Assembly (NCBI GenBank): GCA_002376965.1
Contig: DFOV01000096.1
Location: 1 to 6,568, forward strand
Length of the DNA: 6,568 nucleotides
Origin: Gammaproteobacteria bacterium UBA3532
GTDB lineage: Bacteria; Pseudomonadota; Gammaproteobacteria; Enterobacterales; UBA3532
Reading direction: 5' to 3'
The stretch's first letter is position 1, and each line of letters begins with the position of its first letter. Below the pieces are notes generated by a model that was given only the letters and a program-made list of their open reading frames with translations, ran no database searches and was not told the DNA's origin. Positions 1-6,477 of this stretch are shown here, piece after piece. Position numbers and translations under genes: made by a program.

Positions 1-176
1 ATGCCTGTACTACCCATACGCTCTCGAGCCATCAAACTGTTGAGTACCGTTGCCTGATCAATGTTCTCGTTTTGCTTGGCAGCGATATCAGCGATGATCT
101 CAAGAATTCGCTTTTTACTATTACACTGAACCGCACACTCGGTGCGGTCCAGACTTACGATGGCTTGTATATCCAT
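1..176 (-). CDS. ptsN: PtsN (EIIA-Ntr), N-terminal part only, cut by window edge
   Basis: Partial gene: 58 complete codons starting at the ATG at 176-174, continuing past the left edge. PtsN is the terminal phospho-acceptor of the nitrogen-related phosphotransferase chain (PtsP-PtsO-PtsN). In its relatives it regulates potassium transport and other targets by protein contact in the cytoplasm. The visible protein begins MDIQAIVSL and contains SKKRILEIIADIAAKQ (residues 20-35) and the family-typical RERMGSTGI, with GSTG at 55-58. This matches the start of the PTS EIIA type-2 domain. The phosphorylated histidine would lie beyond the window, so activity cannot be judged. The start is well fixed: an in-frame TAA sits at 185-183 and the next Met is residue 49. 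Only 13 bp separate it from the hpf stop and no good Shine-Dalgarno is visible, so translation is probably coupled to hpf. Its place after rpoN-hpf is the usual one. Confidence 0.95.
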   Translation of the reverse strand, partial: MDIQAIVSLDRTECAVQCNSKKRILEIIADIAAKQNENIDQATVLNSLMARERMGSTG

Positions 177-189
177 GCTTAATTAACTA

Positions 190-477
190 CTAATGTTTTT
201 TCAGTTTTTCCTTATGCTTGATTACCTGCCGGTCGAGTTTATCAACCATGCTGTCAATCGCCGCATACATGTCGGTATTTTCTGAGGATGCGAATACTTC
301 AGCGCCACTTAAATGAACGGTCGCTTCGGCTTTTTGATTTAATTTTTCAACGTTCAGGATGACATGCACATTAGAAATGTGATCAAAGTGACGTTCAAGT
401 TTGCTGAACTTCGTATCGACATAATTACGCAAAGAGTCGGTGATTTCGACATGATGACCAGTAAGGTTGATTTGCAT
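190..477 (-). CDS. hpf: Short-form ribosome hibernation promoting factor HPF
   Basis: Encodes 95 residues, the same length as E. coli HPF. Short HPF binds the 30S decoding region in stationary phase and, with RMF in gammaproteobacteria, favours inactive 100S ribosome dimers. The protein is one S30AE / sigma-54 modulation domain over its full length. It opens MQINLTGHHVEITDSLRNYV and carries the conserved KFSKLERHFD (residues 23-32), the DMYAAIDSMVDKLDRQ block near 69-84 and a basic tail KHKEKLKKH. There is no C-terminal extension of the long-HPF type. The ATG at 477-475 has a clear Shine-Dalgarno, AAGGA, at about 491-487. It lies 30 bp after rpoN and 13 bp before ptsN, so it is probably co-transcribed with both. 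The old family name 'sigma-54 modulation protein' reflects this position rather than a proven action on sigma-54. Confidence 0.97.
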   Translation of the reverse strand: MQINLTGHHVEITDSLRNYVDTKFSKLERHFDHISNVHVILNVEKLNQKAEATVHLSGAEVFASSENTDMYAAIDSMVDKLDRQVIKHKEKLKKH

Positions 478-507
478 ATTTCGTCTTCCTTATATTATTA
501 AGCCCGA

Positions 508-1989
508 TTAAATAAGGCTTTTGCGTTGGTTCGACGGCGGGATCGACAACGATTCCCGGTACTTTGCTATTGTTCGCCGGGCAACTTTAATGCCTTGTTC
601 GGCCAACAATGAAGCAATCTTGCTATCACTTAGCGGCTTGCTAGGCTTTTCAGCGGCCACTAATTTCTTGATCAATGCACGAATCGCTGTAGATGAACAT
701 TCACCACCAGACTCTGTTGCAACGTGGCTTGAGAAGAAATACTTCAATTCGAAGATTCCACGTGGCGTATGCATGTACTTTTGCGTTGTCACTCGCGAAA
801 TAGTGGATTCGTGCATATCTACCATTTCTGCGACATCATTTAGCACCATTGGTTTCATCATTTCCGGGCCGTGCTCAAAAAAGCCCATTTGCTGCTGCAC
901 AATGCAGTTTGCAACCTTCATTAAGGTTTCGTTACGAGATTCAAGGCTCTTTATGAACCACTTAGCCTCTTGCATGTGTGAGCGGATGAATTGTGAATCG
1001 CTACTATTCTTGGCACGGCGACTCATTGCAGCGTATTGTTGATTTACGCTTAACTTAGGCAGACTGTCGGGGTTCAGCTCAACCACCCAACGGCCATTTT
1101 TCTTGGTTACTGAGACATCAGGAATAACGTACTCAGGCTCTTTAGTAACTAAAGCACTACCTGGGCGAGGATTCAAGGTTTGCAGTAAACGCATTGCCTC
1201 GCGTAGCTGATCTTCTTTCAATCGGCTTTTACGCATAAGCGTACGATAGTCTTTGCTGCTCAGTAAGTCAGAGTACTCTTCAATCAGTTGCTTTGCTTCA
1301 GCAAGCCACGGTGTGTCTTCTGAAAACTGGCGCAATTGCACCATCAAACATTCTTGTGGAGAGCGTGAGCCAGAACCAATAGGGTCGAACATCTGAATGC
1401 GCTTAAGCACACATTCTATTTCGTCCATTTCAATCGGCTCTTCCATATCATCATCGTTAACCGCTTCTAAAATATCATCAAGGGTAACGGTTAAATAACC
1501 TGACTCGTCAATAGAGTCGATGATTGCTGTAGCGATTGCGCGATCGGTATCCGAGAAATGGGTAAGGCGCATTTGCCAAAGAAGGTGCTCTTGAATATCT
1601 TCAGTAGTCTCACCTTGGAAGATTTGCTCGTCGTCATTGGATGGACCCGGAGCAGGCGAAGATGAAGCAGAGTAGTATTCGTCCCATGTGCTGTCGATTG
1701 GCAGCTCATCGGGAAGATCGTTTTTCTCAAGTGCATCGCCGGCTTCTAATGTGTCACTAGATGCAGAAGCAGTGGCCTCAGAGCCGCTGTCATCGTTGTC
1801 GATATTGTTCTTTTCTAGTTGCGGCTCGTCGTTACCTTCTTCAACTTCTAATAGCGGATTAGAATCGAGCGCTTCTTGGATCTCTTGTTGAAGATCAAGT
1901 GTAGAAAGCTGCAGCAGTTTAATGGCCTGCTGAAGCTGTGGTGTCATGGTAAGTTGTTGGCTAAATTTTAGCTGTAAAGATGGTTTCAT
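508..1989 (-). CDS. rpoN: RNA polymerase sigma-54 factor RpoN
   Basis: Encodes 493 residues, slightly longer than the 477 of E. coli. Sigma-54 directs RNA polymerase to -24/-12 promoters and needs an AAA+ enhancer-binding activator to melt DNA. All regions are present. Region I (residues 1-48) is Gln/Leu-rich ([20 protein letters not shown]) and contacts activators. Region II (about 49-125) is strongly acidic and low complexity, rich in D, E, S and N, and accounts for the extra length. The core-binding domain follows (about 126-310). A helix-turn-helix lies at 385-406 ([20 protein letters not shown]). The RpoN box [10 protein letters not shown], which reads the -24 element, is at 470-479 and is intact. 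The start is ATG 1989-1987, giving the family N-terminus [10 protein letters not shown]; the Shine-Dalgarno is weak (AAGACG). It follows lptB after 73 bp that contain a candidate promoter. It could also be expressed by read-through from the lpt genes. Confidence 0.98.
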   Translation of the reverse strand: MKPSLQLKFSQQLTMTPQLQQAIKLLQLSTLDLQQEIQEALDSNPLLEVEEGNDEPQLEKNNIDNDDSGSEATASASSDTLEAGDALEKNDLPDELPIDSTWDEYYSASSSPAPGPSNDDEQIFQGETTEDIQEHLLWQMRLTHFSDTDRAIATAIIDSIDESGYLTVTLDDILEAVNDDDMEEPIEMDEIECVLKRIQMFDPIGSGSRSPQECLMVQLRQFSEDTPWLAEAKQLIEEYSDLLSSKDYRTLMRKSRLKEDQLREAMRLLQTLNPRPGSALVTKEPEYVIPDVSVTKKNGRWVVELNPDSLPKLSVNQQYAAMSRRAKNSSDSQFIRSHMQEAKWFIKSLESRNETLMKVANCIVQQQMGFFEHGPEMMKPMVLNDVAEMVDMHESTISRVTTQKYMHTPRGIFELKYFFSSHVATESGGECSSTAIRALIKKLVAAEKPSKPLSDSKIASLLAEQGIKVARRTIAKYRESLSIPPSNQRKSLI

Positions 1990-2017
1990 CTACGTCTTAT
2001 TTAAATGCTCTAAATTG

Positions 2018-2048
2018 AATATACCAGAGCGAAACTGAAAAATGACAA
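2018..2048 (-). promoter_or_regulatory. Candidate sigma-70 promoter with extended -10 for rpoN
   Basis: On the minus strand TTGTCA (2048-2043, 5/6 to the -35 consensus) is followed after 19 bp by TATATT (2023-2018, 5/6 to the -10 consensus). TGG stands directly before TATATT, giving an extended -10 (TGn). The long spacer would weaken use of the -35, but an extended -10 can compensate. Transcription would begin near 2011, about 20 nt before the rpoN ATG. This is the widest gap between genes downstream of yrbG, which supports a separate start. Identified by eye only. Confidence 0.45.
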
Positions 2049-2062
2049 TTCGGTTACATTAA

Positions 2063-2788
2063 CTATAGCCTGAATTGTTCGCCTAGGTATACATCCCTTA
2101 CTTTTTGATTACTTAAAACCTGTTCCGCCGTTCCTTGCGCAATAAGCTCGCCATGACTCACAATGTACGCCTTTTCACAAACATCCAATGTCTCTCGTAC
2201 GTTATGGTCCGTGATAAGGATTCCAATCCCCCTATCGCGAAGATGTTGTATTATCTTCTTTATATCATTAACTGATATTGGATCAACACCAGCAAATGGT
2301 TCGTCTAACAAAATAAATTGCGGTTTTGCTGCCAGAGCGCGGGCAATCTCAACGCGACGGCGTTCGCCCCCTGACAAACTCATCCCCGTACTATTACGTA
2401 TATGGTTAATATTAAATTCATCAAGTAGCGCATCTGCTTCTTCTTCTTGCTGTTGTGAATTTAAATCTTTACGGGTTTGCAAAATGGCCATGATATTTTC
2501 ATGCACTGTGAGCTTTCTGAAAATAGAGGCTTCCTGCGGTAGGTAGCCAATTCCGCGGCGTGCACGCTCGTGCATGGGCTGATGAGTTAGCTCATTGTCG
2601 TCGATTTCAATCTTGCCTTTATCCAGATTCACTAAACCAACAATCATGTAGAATGTGGTGGTCTTACCAGCGCCATTTGGGCCAAGAAGACCAACAATTT
2701 GACCCGTTGAGACAGACAGACTTACATCTCGAACAACCTGTCTTGACTTGTAAGCCTTAGCAAGATTTTTAGCGCTCAAAGTTGCCAT
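2063..2788 (-). CDS. lptB: LPS export ABC transporter ATPase LptB
   Basis: Encodes 241 residues, identical in length to E. coli LptB. It is the cytoplasmic ATPase that, as a dimer with LptF and LptG (not in this window), extracts LPS from the inner membrane and drives it along the LptC-LptA bridge. All nucleotide-binding motifs are intact: Walker A GPNGAGKT at 36-43, Q-loop Gln85 in [13 protein letters not shown], signature LSGGERRR from 138, Walker B ILLDEP with Asp162 and catalytic Glu163, and switch His195 in ITDHNVRET. The C-terminus YLGEQFRL is typical of LptB. The N-terminus [14 protein letters not shown] matches the family, so ATG 2788-2786 is the start. A GAGGG lies 13 nt upstream inside the end of lptA, a rather long spacing, so coupling to lptA (2-bp gap) is likely. 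Confidence 0.98.
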   Translation of the reverse strand: MATLSAKNLAKAYKSRQVVRDVSLSVSTGQIVGLLGPNGAGKTTTFYMIVGLVNLDKGKIEIDDNELTHQPMHERARRGIGYLPQEASIFRKLTVHENIMAILQTRKDLNSQQQEEEADALLDEFNINHIRNSTGMSLSGGERRRVEIARALAAKPQFILLDEPFAGVDPISVNDIKKIIQHLRDRGIGILITDHNVRETLDVCEKAYIVSHGELIAQGTAEQVLSNQKVRDVYLGEQFRL

Positions 2789-2790
2789 TG

Positions 2791-3345
2791 CTATTCATTG
2801 CCCTCGTTGTCTTTTTTGTCTTTCTTAGACGAAGTTTTGCGAATGGTCTCAGGTGTGAATACTGTGGTCACTCGACCCTCACCATCCTTACCTGCGCCGC
2901 CAGTCGCTAGCAATTGCTCGGTAATCATATCGAACGTGATGTTGTCACCCTGTACTTTACTGGTGTCTTGTTTCAACTCTGCGTTTCCGGCAAGAGAAAT
3001 CGTTCGGTTCACCACTTCATAGCGTATTTCATTAGCTTTTGCCGAAACTGGCGTGCCGTCTTCCAATTGCTGGGAATAGCTTGCAGGCTTTCCTCTAGCA
3101 ATAAATATTTCACGACCACCACCGTCAGTGGCAATTACTTCCACTTCGTCAGCTTCAATAACCAAAGAGCCTTGAGTTATGAGTACGTCGTCTTTGTACA
3201 ACGCGGTTTTATTTTTACCGTCGATAAACTGGGTGTTCGAGCCTATTTTTATGGGCTGCGAAAAATCATCTTCACTGGCGTGTACCGCACCGCTAGCGAT
3301 GGCAAGCAATAAACTAGTTGCTAGGGGAATAAGTGGTTTGTACAT
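2791..3345 (-). CDS. lptA: Periplasmic LPS transport protein LptA
   Basis: Encodes 184 residues (E. coli 185). LptA oligomerises head to tail to form the periplasmic beta-jellyroll bridge that carries LPS from LptC to LptD at the outer membrane. Residues 1-23 look like a Sec signal peptide: Lys3, a hydrophobic core ([14 protein letters not shown]), and a signal peptidase I site VHA|SEDD after Ala23. The OstA/LptA domain follows, from [18 protein letters not shown] to about residue 160, with the family pattern [24 protein letters not shown] charged, Lys/Asp-rich tail ends the protein. The start lies inside the end of lptC (32-bp overlap). It has only a poor Shine-Dalgarno (GAG about 11 nt upstream), which suggests translational coupling to lptC. 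The stop is 2 bp before lptB. Confidence 0.97.
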   Translation of the reverse strand: MYKPLIPLATSLLLAIASGAVHASEDDFSQPIKIGSNTQFIDGKNKTALYKDDVLITQGSLVIEADEVEVIATDGGGREIFIARGKPASYSQQLEDGTPVSAKANEIRYEVVNRTISLAGNAELKQDTSKVQGDNITFDMITEQLLATGGAGKDGEGRVTTVFTPETIRKTSSKKDKKDNEGNE

Positions 3346-3892
3346 GATCTAAAAGCTCGTATTCTTGTGTGCGTAAATTCGCGTTAAACCCATTACTTAA
3401 AATGACATATTGGGTGCCCAGTATTTCAACGGGTTGGTCAGATGTCATTTGCTTGGTTTCTAAATTAATTTGAATGTACTCGGTCGATATACTTCTGACA
3501 AAGTCATCGCCAGTTTGGTTCTCAATATTAACTTGGTTTTCCAGCTGGATTAGCTCGTTATTGTATAGTGTACCTTCATCAGCGGTTACCACCCATGGTG
3601 ATGACGCGTTTTCTGTATAAAGGGTGTATTTAGGTTGCTGAAACAATACAAAGCCAAGCTGGTCGTAATGCTCCATCGACTCTGCAAATACTTTGTGATT
3701 TAACTCACCGTCTTGATTGTACAGCGTAGTGGTTAGATTTTTTGCTTTGTAGGCGGGCTTTAGCGCATCGTTTTCACGATTCCCCTGCGTTTCAGGCTGC
3801 TCTTCCATCCACGTAGGGATGTACATCAGCATCGCCAGAATAAATAGCGCCGATATACTTAATCCTAAGCGATTAAAGCCAAACAGGCTCAT
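3314..3892 (-). CDS. lptC: LPS export protein LptC, bitopic inner-membrane component
   Basis: Encodes 192 residues (E. coli 191). LptC is anchored in the inner membrane, binds the LptBFG complex and passes LPS to LptA. One membrane helix is visible at about residues 9-28 (LGLSISALFILAMLMYIPTW) after a short N-terminus with Arg8. The periplasmic jellyroll domain follows, with YKAKNLTTTLYNQDGELNHKVFAESMEHY (about 48-76) resembling the family's first strands. A later segment, [36 protein letters not shown], is typical of the C-terminus, so the stop at 3316-3314 is real despite the overlap with lptA. The start ATG 3892-3890 overlaps the kdsC stop in an ATGA junction and has a good Shine-Dalgarno (GGAG, 7-8 nt upstream). 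Sequence conservation in this family is low, so the call rests on topology, motif and position together. Confidence 0.95.
   Translation of the reverse strand: MSLFGFNRLGLSISALFILAMLMYIPTWMEEQPETQGNRENDALKPAYKAKNLTTTLYNQDGELNHKVFAESMEHYDQLGFVLFQQPKYTLYTENASSPWVVTADEGTLYNNELIQLENQVNIENQTGDDFVRSISTEYIQINLETKQMTSDQPVEILGTQYVILSNGFNANLRTQEYELLDHVQTTYSPSN
3473..3501 (-). promoter_or_regulatory. Weak candidate internal promoter within lptC, ahead of lptAB
   Basis: The minus strand reads TTGTCA (3501-3496), an exact 17-bp spacer, then TACATT (3478-3473). This is 5/6 and 4/6 to the sigma-70 elements. Transcription would start near 3466, about 120 nt upstream of the lptA ATG. E. coli is known to have extra promoters inside this cluster ahead of lptA, so one is expected by analogy. 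The bases also encode a plausible LptC segment (FVRSISTEYI), so the match may be chance. Confidence 0.22.
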
Positions 3893-4437
3893 ACACTAGC
3901 TCCAAAAATCTCATTTGCTACCCCTTTGGCCTGCAAAATGGTATCCGATATTTCTCGGACCGCGCCAAACCCACCGGGAAGGGTCGTAATCCAGTTTGCT
4001 TGTTTTGCTACGTAAGGATGGGCATCGGCAACCGCAATTTTAACCGCAACGTGCTTGTACATACCCGTATCTGGCATGTCATCACCTACCGCAGCCACTT
4101 CGTCAGTGTTTAACTCAAGGCGTTTCATCAGGTCGCTAAGCGCGTCTGCTTTATTCTCTTCGCCTTGAATTATATGTGCAACATTCAGTGCCTTCATTCT
4201 ATTTTCAACAATGGCAGAGCGACGTCCAGTAATAACCGCGACATTCACTCCATTGCTCACTAGCGCTTTTACACCATATCCATCACGGGTATGGAATGCT
4301 TTAAGTTCTTCACCGTCGTTACCTAAGTAAATTCGGCCATCTGAGAACACACCATCAACGTCGCATACCAGCAACTTTATCTTGGCTAGTTTTGCGAAAA
4401 GCGAGTCATTTATTTCCGTGTACAAGGTGGTTGTCAT
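3889..4437 (-). CDS. kdsC: 3-deoxy-D-manno-octulosonate 8-phosphate phosphatase KdsC
   Basis: Encodes 182 residues (E. coli 188). KdsC is a cytoplasmic HAD-superfamily phosphatase of the capless C0/C2 type, usually tetrameric. It hydrolyses Kdo-8-phosphate to Kdo, a late step in making the inner-core sugar of LPS. The HAD motifs are complete: motif I LLVCDVDGVFSDG with nucleophile Asp26 and acid/base Asp28, motif II Thr70 in VITGRRS, conserved Lys96 in GEENKADAL, and motif IV GDDMPD with Asp119 and Asp123 for Mg2+. The family segments EELKAFHTRDGYG (from 43) and AVADAHP are present, as is the Gly-rich GGFGAVRE near the end. ATG 4437-4435 has a good Shine-Dalgarno (AGGAG, 8 nt upstream, inside the end of kdsD). 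It abuts the kdsD stop with no gap and overlaps lptC by 4 bp, so coupled translation is likely. Confidence 0.97.
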   Translation of the reverse strand: MTTTLYTEINDSLFAKLAKIKLLVCDVDGVFSDGRIYLGNDGEELKAFHTRDGYGVKALVSNGVNVAVITGRRSAIVENRMKALNVAHIIQGEENKADALSDLMKRLELNTDEVAAVGDDMPDTGMYKHVAVKIAVADAHPYVAKQANWITTLPGGFGAVREISDTILQAKGVANEIFGASV

Positions 4438-5418
4438 TTAAAGCACTCCTGCTTTTAGTAGCATATGCATGTTAAAAGCCCCAACAGGTTTGCGCTTATC
4501 GTCAGTAACCATTAACGCACTAATTTTATGGGTTTCCATCAAATTCAGGGCTTCTACAGCCAGCTGACCTGCGGTGGTAGTCTTGCCGCCTTTAGTCATT
4601 ACTTCTTCTACTGTCGCACTGTGTACGTCTACGCGGGCATCGAGAATTCGTCGTAGGTCGCCATCCGTAAAGACGCCTGTCAGCGTACCGTCTGCCGCTA
4701 TCACGCCTGTCATACCCAATCCCTTTTTAGATATTTCCAGCAGTGCGTCAGCAACAGAAGCACTGGCATGGACAAGGGGGATATCACTGCCGCTTTGCAT
4801 GATATCGCTAACTTTAAGCAGAAGTTTTCTGCCTAAACTACCGCCTGGGTGCGAAAGCGCAAAGTCATCTGAGGTGAAACCTTTTTGGTCGAGCAGTGCT
4901 ACCGCAAGCGCATCACCCATAACCAGTGTGGCGGTTGTGCTTGACGTAGGAGCAAGACCTAGCGAACACGCTTCTTTTTCAACGCTGATATCAAGTACGA
5001 CATCTGCGTGTTGCCCCAATGAACTGGAAGCACTGTTGGTCATGGCGACCACCTGTATGCCTAAGCGCTTAACTACGGGCAATAAGTTAACTAGCTCGTT
5101 AGTCTCGCCAGAATTAGAGATGGCGAGTAAGACATCGCCTTTGCTTAGCATGCCCAAGTCGCCATGGTTGGCTTCACCAGGGTGCATGAAAAATGCAGGA
5201 GTACCTGTACTGGCAAGCGTAGCGGCAATTTTATTTCCGATATGCCCAGACTTTCCCATACCACTCACGACAACTTTACCCTTGCAGGCAAAGAGAATAT
5301 TACAGGCAGCGATAAATTCATTGTTTAAGCGCTCTGCCAGATTAGCAATAGCCTGTGTTTCAATTTCAATAACGCGCTTCGCTGAGTCGATATAGTTCAT
5401 CTGAGTTTGTGTATTCAT
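4438..5418 (-). CDS. kdsD: Arabinose-5-phosphate isomerase KdsD
   Basis: Encodes 326 residues from the chosen start (E. coli 328). KdsD interconverts ribulose-5-phosphate and arabinose-5-phosphate, supplying the first dedicated precursor of Kdo. The SIS sugar-isomerase domain spans about residues 35-170, followed by two CBS domains (about 200-258 and 268-326). Residues equivalent to the E. coli active site are all present: Lys56 (SGMGKSGHIG), Glu108 (SNSGETNE), Glu149 (EKEAC) and His190 (ALSHPGGSLGRK). TSSTTATLVMGDALAVALL is strongly family-typical. The frame is open upstream to another ATG at 5457, but that would add 13 residues overlapping yrbG. The ATG at 5418-5416, two bases after the yrbG stop and with GGA six nt upstream, fits the family length better. 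The lone paralogue GutQ is unlikely given the CBS-containing form in the kdsC-lpt context. Confidence 0.96.
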   Translation of the reverse strand: MNTQTQMNYIDSAKRVIEIETQAIANLAERLNNEFIAACNILFACKGKVVVSGMGKSGHIGNKIAATLASTGTPAFFMHPGEANHGDLGMLSKGDVLLAISNSGETNELVNLLPVVKRLGIQVVAMTNSASSSLGQHADVVLDISVEKEACSLGLAPTSSTTATLVMGDALAVALLDQKGFTSDDFALSHPGGSLGRKLLLKVSDIMQSGSDIPLVHASASVADALLEISKKGLGMTGVIAADGTLTGVFTDGDLRRILDARVDVHSATVEEVMTKGGKTTTAGQLAVEALNLMETHKISALMVTDDKRKPVGAFNMHMLLKAGVL

Positions 5419-5420
5419 GA

Positions 5421-6377
5421 TTATCCGAATAGCCAGAATTGATAGCCGATAAAGCAAGCCAGAAGTATGAATCCATTTGTTCTTGATATTGTACGTTTGC
5501 CGATTAAATCGAAGCTGAACAAGAACAATAATAATGTTAAACCAAGCATTACGTACATATCTCGGTTGTAAACGTCAGGGTCCAGGATACCAGGCGCGAT
5601 TAACCCGGGCATGCCAAGTACGGCAAGCAGGTTGAAGATATTTGAGCCGATGATATTACCCAGTGCTAAATCGTCTTCACCTTTCAGTACACCCGCAACA
5701 CTTGCTGCTAGTTCAGGTAGACTTGTACCAAACGCAATAATCGTTAGTCCGATAACCAAATCCGAAATGCCCATGTATCTGGCAATTTCTACTGCTGAGT
5801 TCACCAAAAAGTGAGCACTTAATGGCAGTATTACAAGGCCTACACCAATCCAAATGAGGGCTGACGTATTTGAAACGCCTTTGGGGATTTCATCTGCGGT
5901 TTCCGCAACCAGAGGGTCTTCTTTATCTACCTGTAGCGACAACCACGCCATCATTGCCAGTACGAAAATGAACAGGCCTAGTAGGATAATGCCTTCATAA
6001 GACTTAAGTTCACCGTCAAACATAAAGCCAATGGCAATCAATGAGATGATAAGGAGTGCTGGAAGCTCGCGCTTTAATGTTGTTGATGAAACAAGCAATG
6101 GTTTCACTAGCGCGGTTATACCTAAAACTAGCGCGATGTTCGTGATGTTAGAACCTAGCGCGTTACCCACGGCGGTGTTCATATTGCCATTTGCGGAGGC
6201 TATGGCGGAAACCACAATTTCAGGTGCCGAAGATCCCATAGCGACAATCGTTAGTCCGATCATCATTGGAGAAATGCCGATGTTTTTTGCTAATGCTGAG
6301 GCGCCATATACAAACCGGTCAGCGCTCCAACTCAGTACAATCAGCCCAACAAGAAAAATGACAATGTTTAAAAGCAC
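5421..6377 (-). CDS. yrbG: YrbG-type Na+/Ca2+ exchanger family inner-membrane protein
   Basis: Encodes 318 residues (E. coli YrbG 325). It belongs to the CaCA superfamily: about ten membrane helices in two inverted halves joined by an acidic cytoplasmic loop (about 150-170, VDKEDPLVAETADE). Both alpha repeats are clear. Repeat 1 has GSSAPEIVVS with Glu53 and GNALGSNITN (71-80). Repeat 2 has FGTSLPELAAS with Glu222 and GNIIGSNIFN (240-249). The two glutamates form the cation site in relatives. The physiological ion and its link to LPS genes are unsettled even in E. coli, so 'calcium/sodium antiporter' is a family inference. The start codon is GTG (6377-6375), with AGG about five nt upstream; it aligns with the E. 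coli start and there is no upstream in-frame ATG. It is the first gene of the cluster and ends 2 bp before kdsD. Confidence 0.94.
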   Translation of the reverse strand: MLLNIVIFLVGLIVLSWSADRFVYGASALAKNIGISPMMIGLTIVAMGSSAPEIVVSAIASANGNMNTAVGNALGSNITNIALVLGITALVKPLLVSSTTLKRELPALLIISLIAIGFMFDGELKSYEGIILLGLFIFVLAMMAWLSLQVDKEDPLVAETADEIPKGVSNTSALIWIGVGLVILPLSAHFLVNSAVEIARYMGISDLVIGLTIIAFGTSLPELAASVAGVLKGEDDLALGNIIGSNIFNLLAVLGMPGLIAPGILDPDVYNRDMYVMLGLTLLLFLFSFDLIGKRTISRTNGFILLACFIGYQFWLFG

Positions 6378-6412
6378 AACAACCTGTAATAGAAAGTATT
6401 TCGCTAGATTGT

Positions 6413-6429
6413 CGCAAAAAGAGTGCCAT
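6413..6429 (-). promoter_or_regulatory. Candidate sigma-54 (-24/-12) promoter for the yrbG-kds-lpt operon
   Basis: The minus strand reads ATGGCACTCTTTTTGCG. It contains a complete TGGCAC (-24, 6428-6423), five bases TCTTT, and TTGC (-12, 6417-6414). The invariant GG and GC are separated by exactly 10 bp, as sigma-54 requires. Mismatches to the wider consensus are A instead of Y before TGG, T instead of G after CAC, and G instead of A/T after TTGC. A T-tract before the GC is common in functional sites. The predicted start is near 6402, leaving a 25-nt leader that holds the yrbG Shine-Dalgarno and GTG. It is non-coding, so protein constraint does not explain it. An activator site would be expected upstream, toward 6480-6560 or beyond. 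Confidence 0.6.
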
Positions 6430-6467
6430 TTGCCTATGCTCGCAGCGTTTTATTTTCGCCAAATACT

Positions 6468-6477
6468 GTCAATTGAC
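6468..6477. promoter_or_regulatory. 10-bp palindrome with back-to-back -35-like hexamers
   Basis: GTCAATTGAC is a perfect palindrome. With its flanking bases it gives TTGACA on the minus strand (6472-6467, a perfect -35 hexamer) and TTGACG on the plus strand (6473-6478), pointing away from each other. Short TAC and GTA arms flank it one base out of symmetry. I find no convincing -10 at 16-18 bp on either side, so this could equally be a regulator site about 70 bp upstream of the predicted sigma-54 start, or chance. Low confidence in any particular role. Confidence 0.25.

Noticed and set aside
500..520. Possible hairpin between rpoN and hpf (AAGCC, 11-nt loop, GGCTT).
   Set aside because: The stem is only 5 bp and overlaps the rpoN stop. 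It has no U-tract on the transcribed strand, so it is not a credible terminator.
4303..4308. GAACTT on the minus strand inside kdsC, resembling a sigma-E -35 element ahead of lptC/lptA.
   Set aside because: It is produced by the conserved KdsC peptide EELKAF and no sigma-E -10 (TCTGA-like) follows at 15-17 bp.
4574..5395. 273-codon open frame on the plus strand antisense to kdsD.
   Set aside because: Its translation is Ser/Ala/Thr-rich with no recognisable domain, and the opposite strand encodes a complete KdsD with all catalytic residues. It is a shadow frame.
5419..5457. Longer kdsD start at 5457, adding 13 residues.
   Set aside because: It would overlap the end of yrbG and exceed the family length. 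The ATG at 5418 has a GGA Shine-Dalgarno and gives 326 residues with the usual alignment to E. coli KdsD.
6444..6472. Sigma-70 promoter for yrbG using the perfect TTGACA at 6472-6467.
   Set aside because: At 16-18 bp spacing the would-be -10 is AAACGC, AACGCT or ACGCTG, none of which resembles TATAAT.
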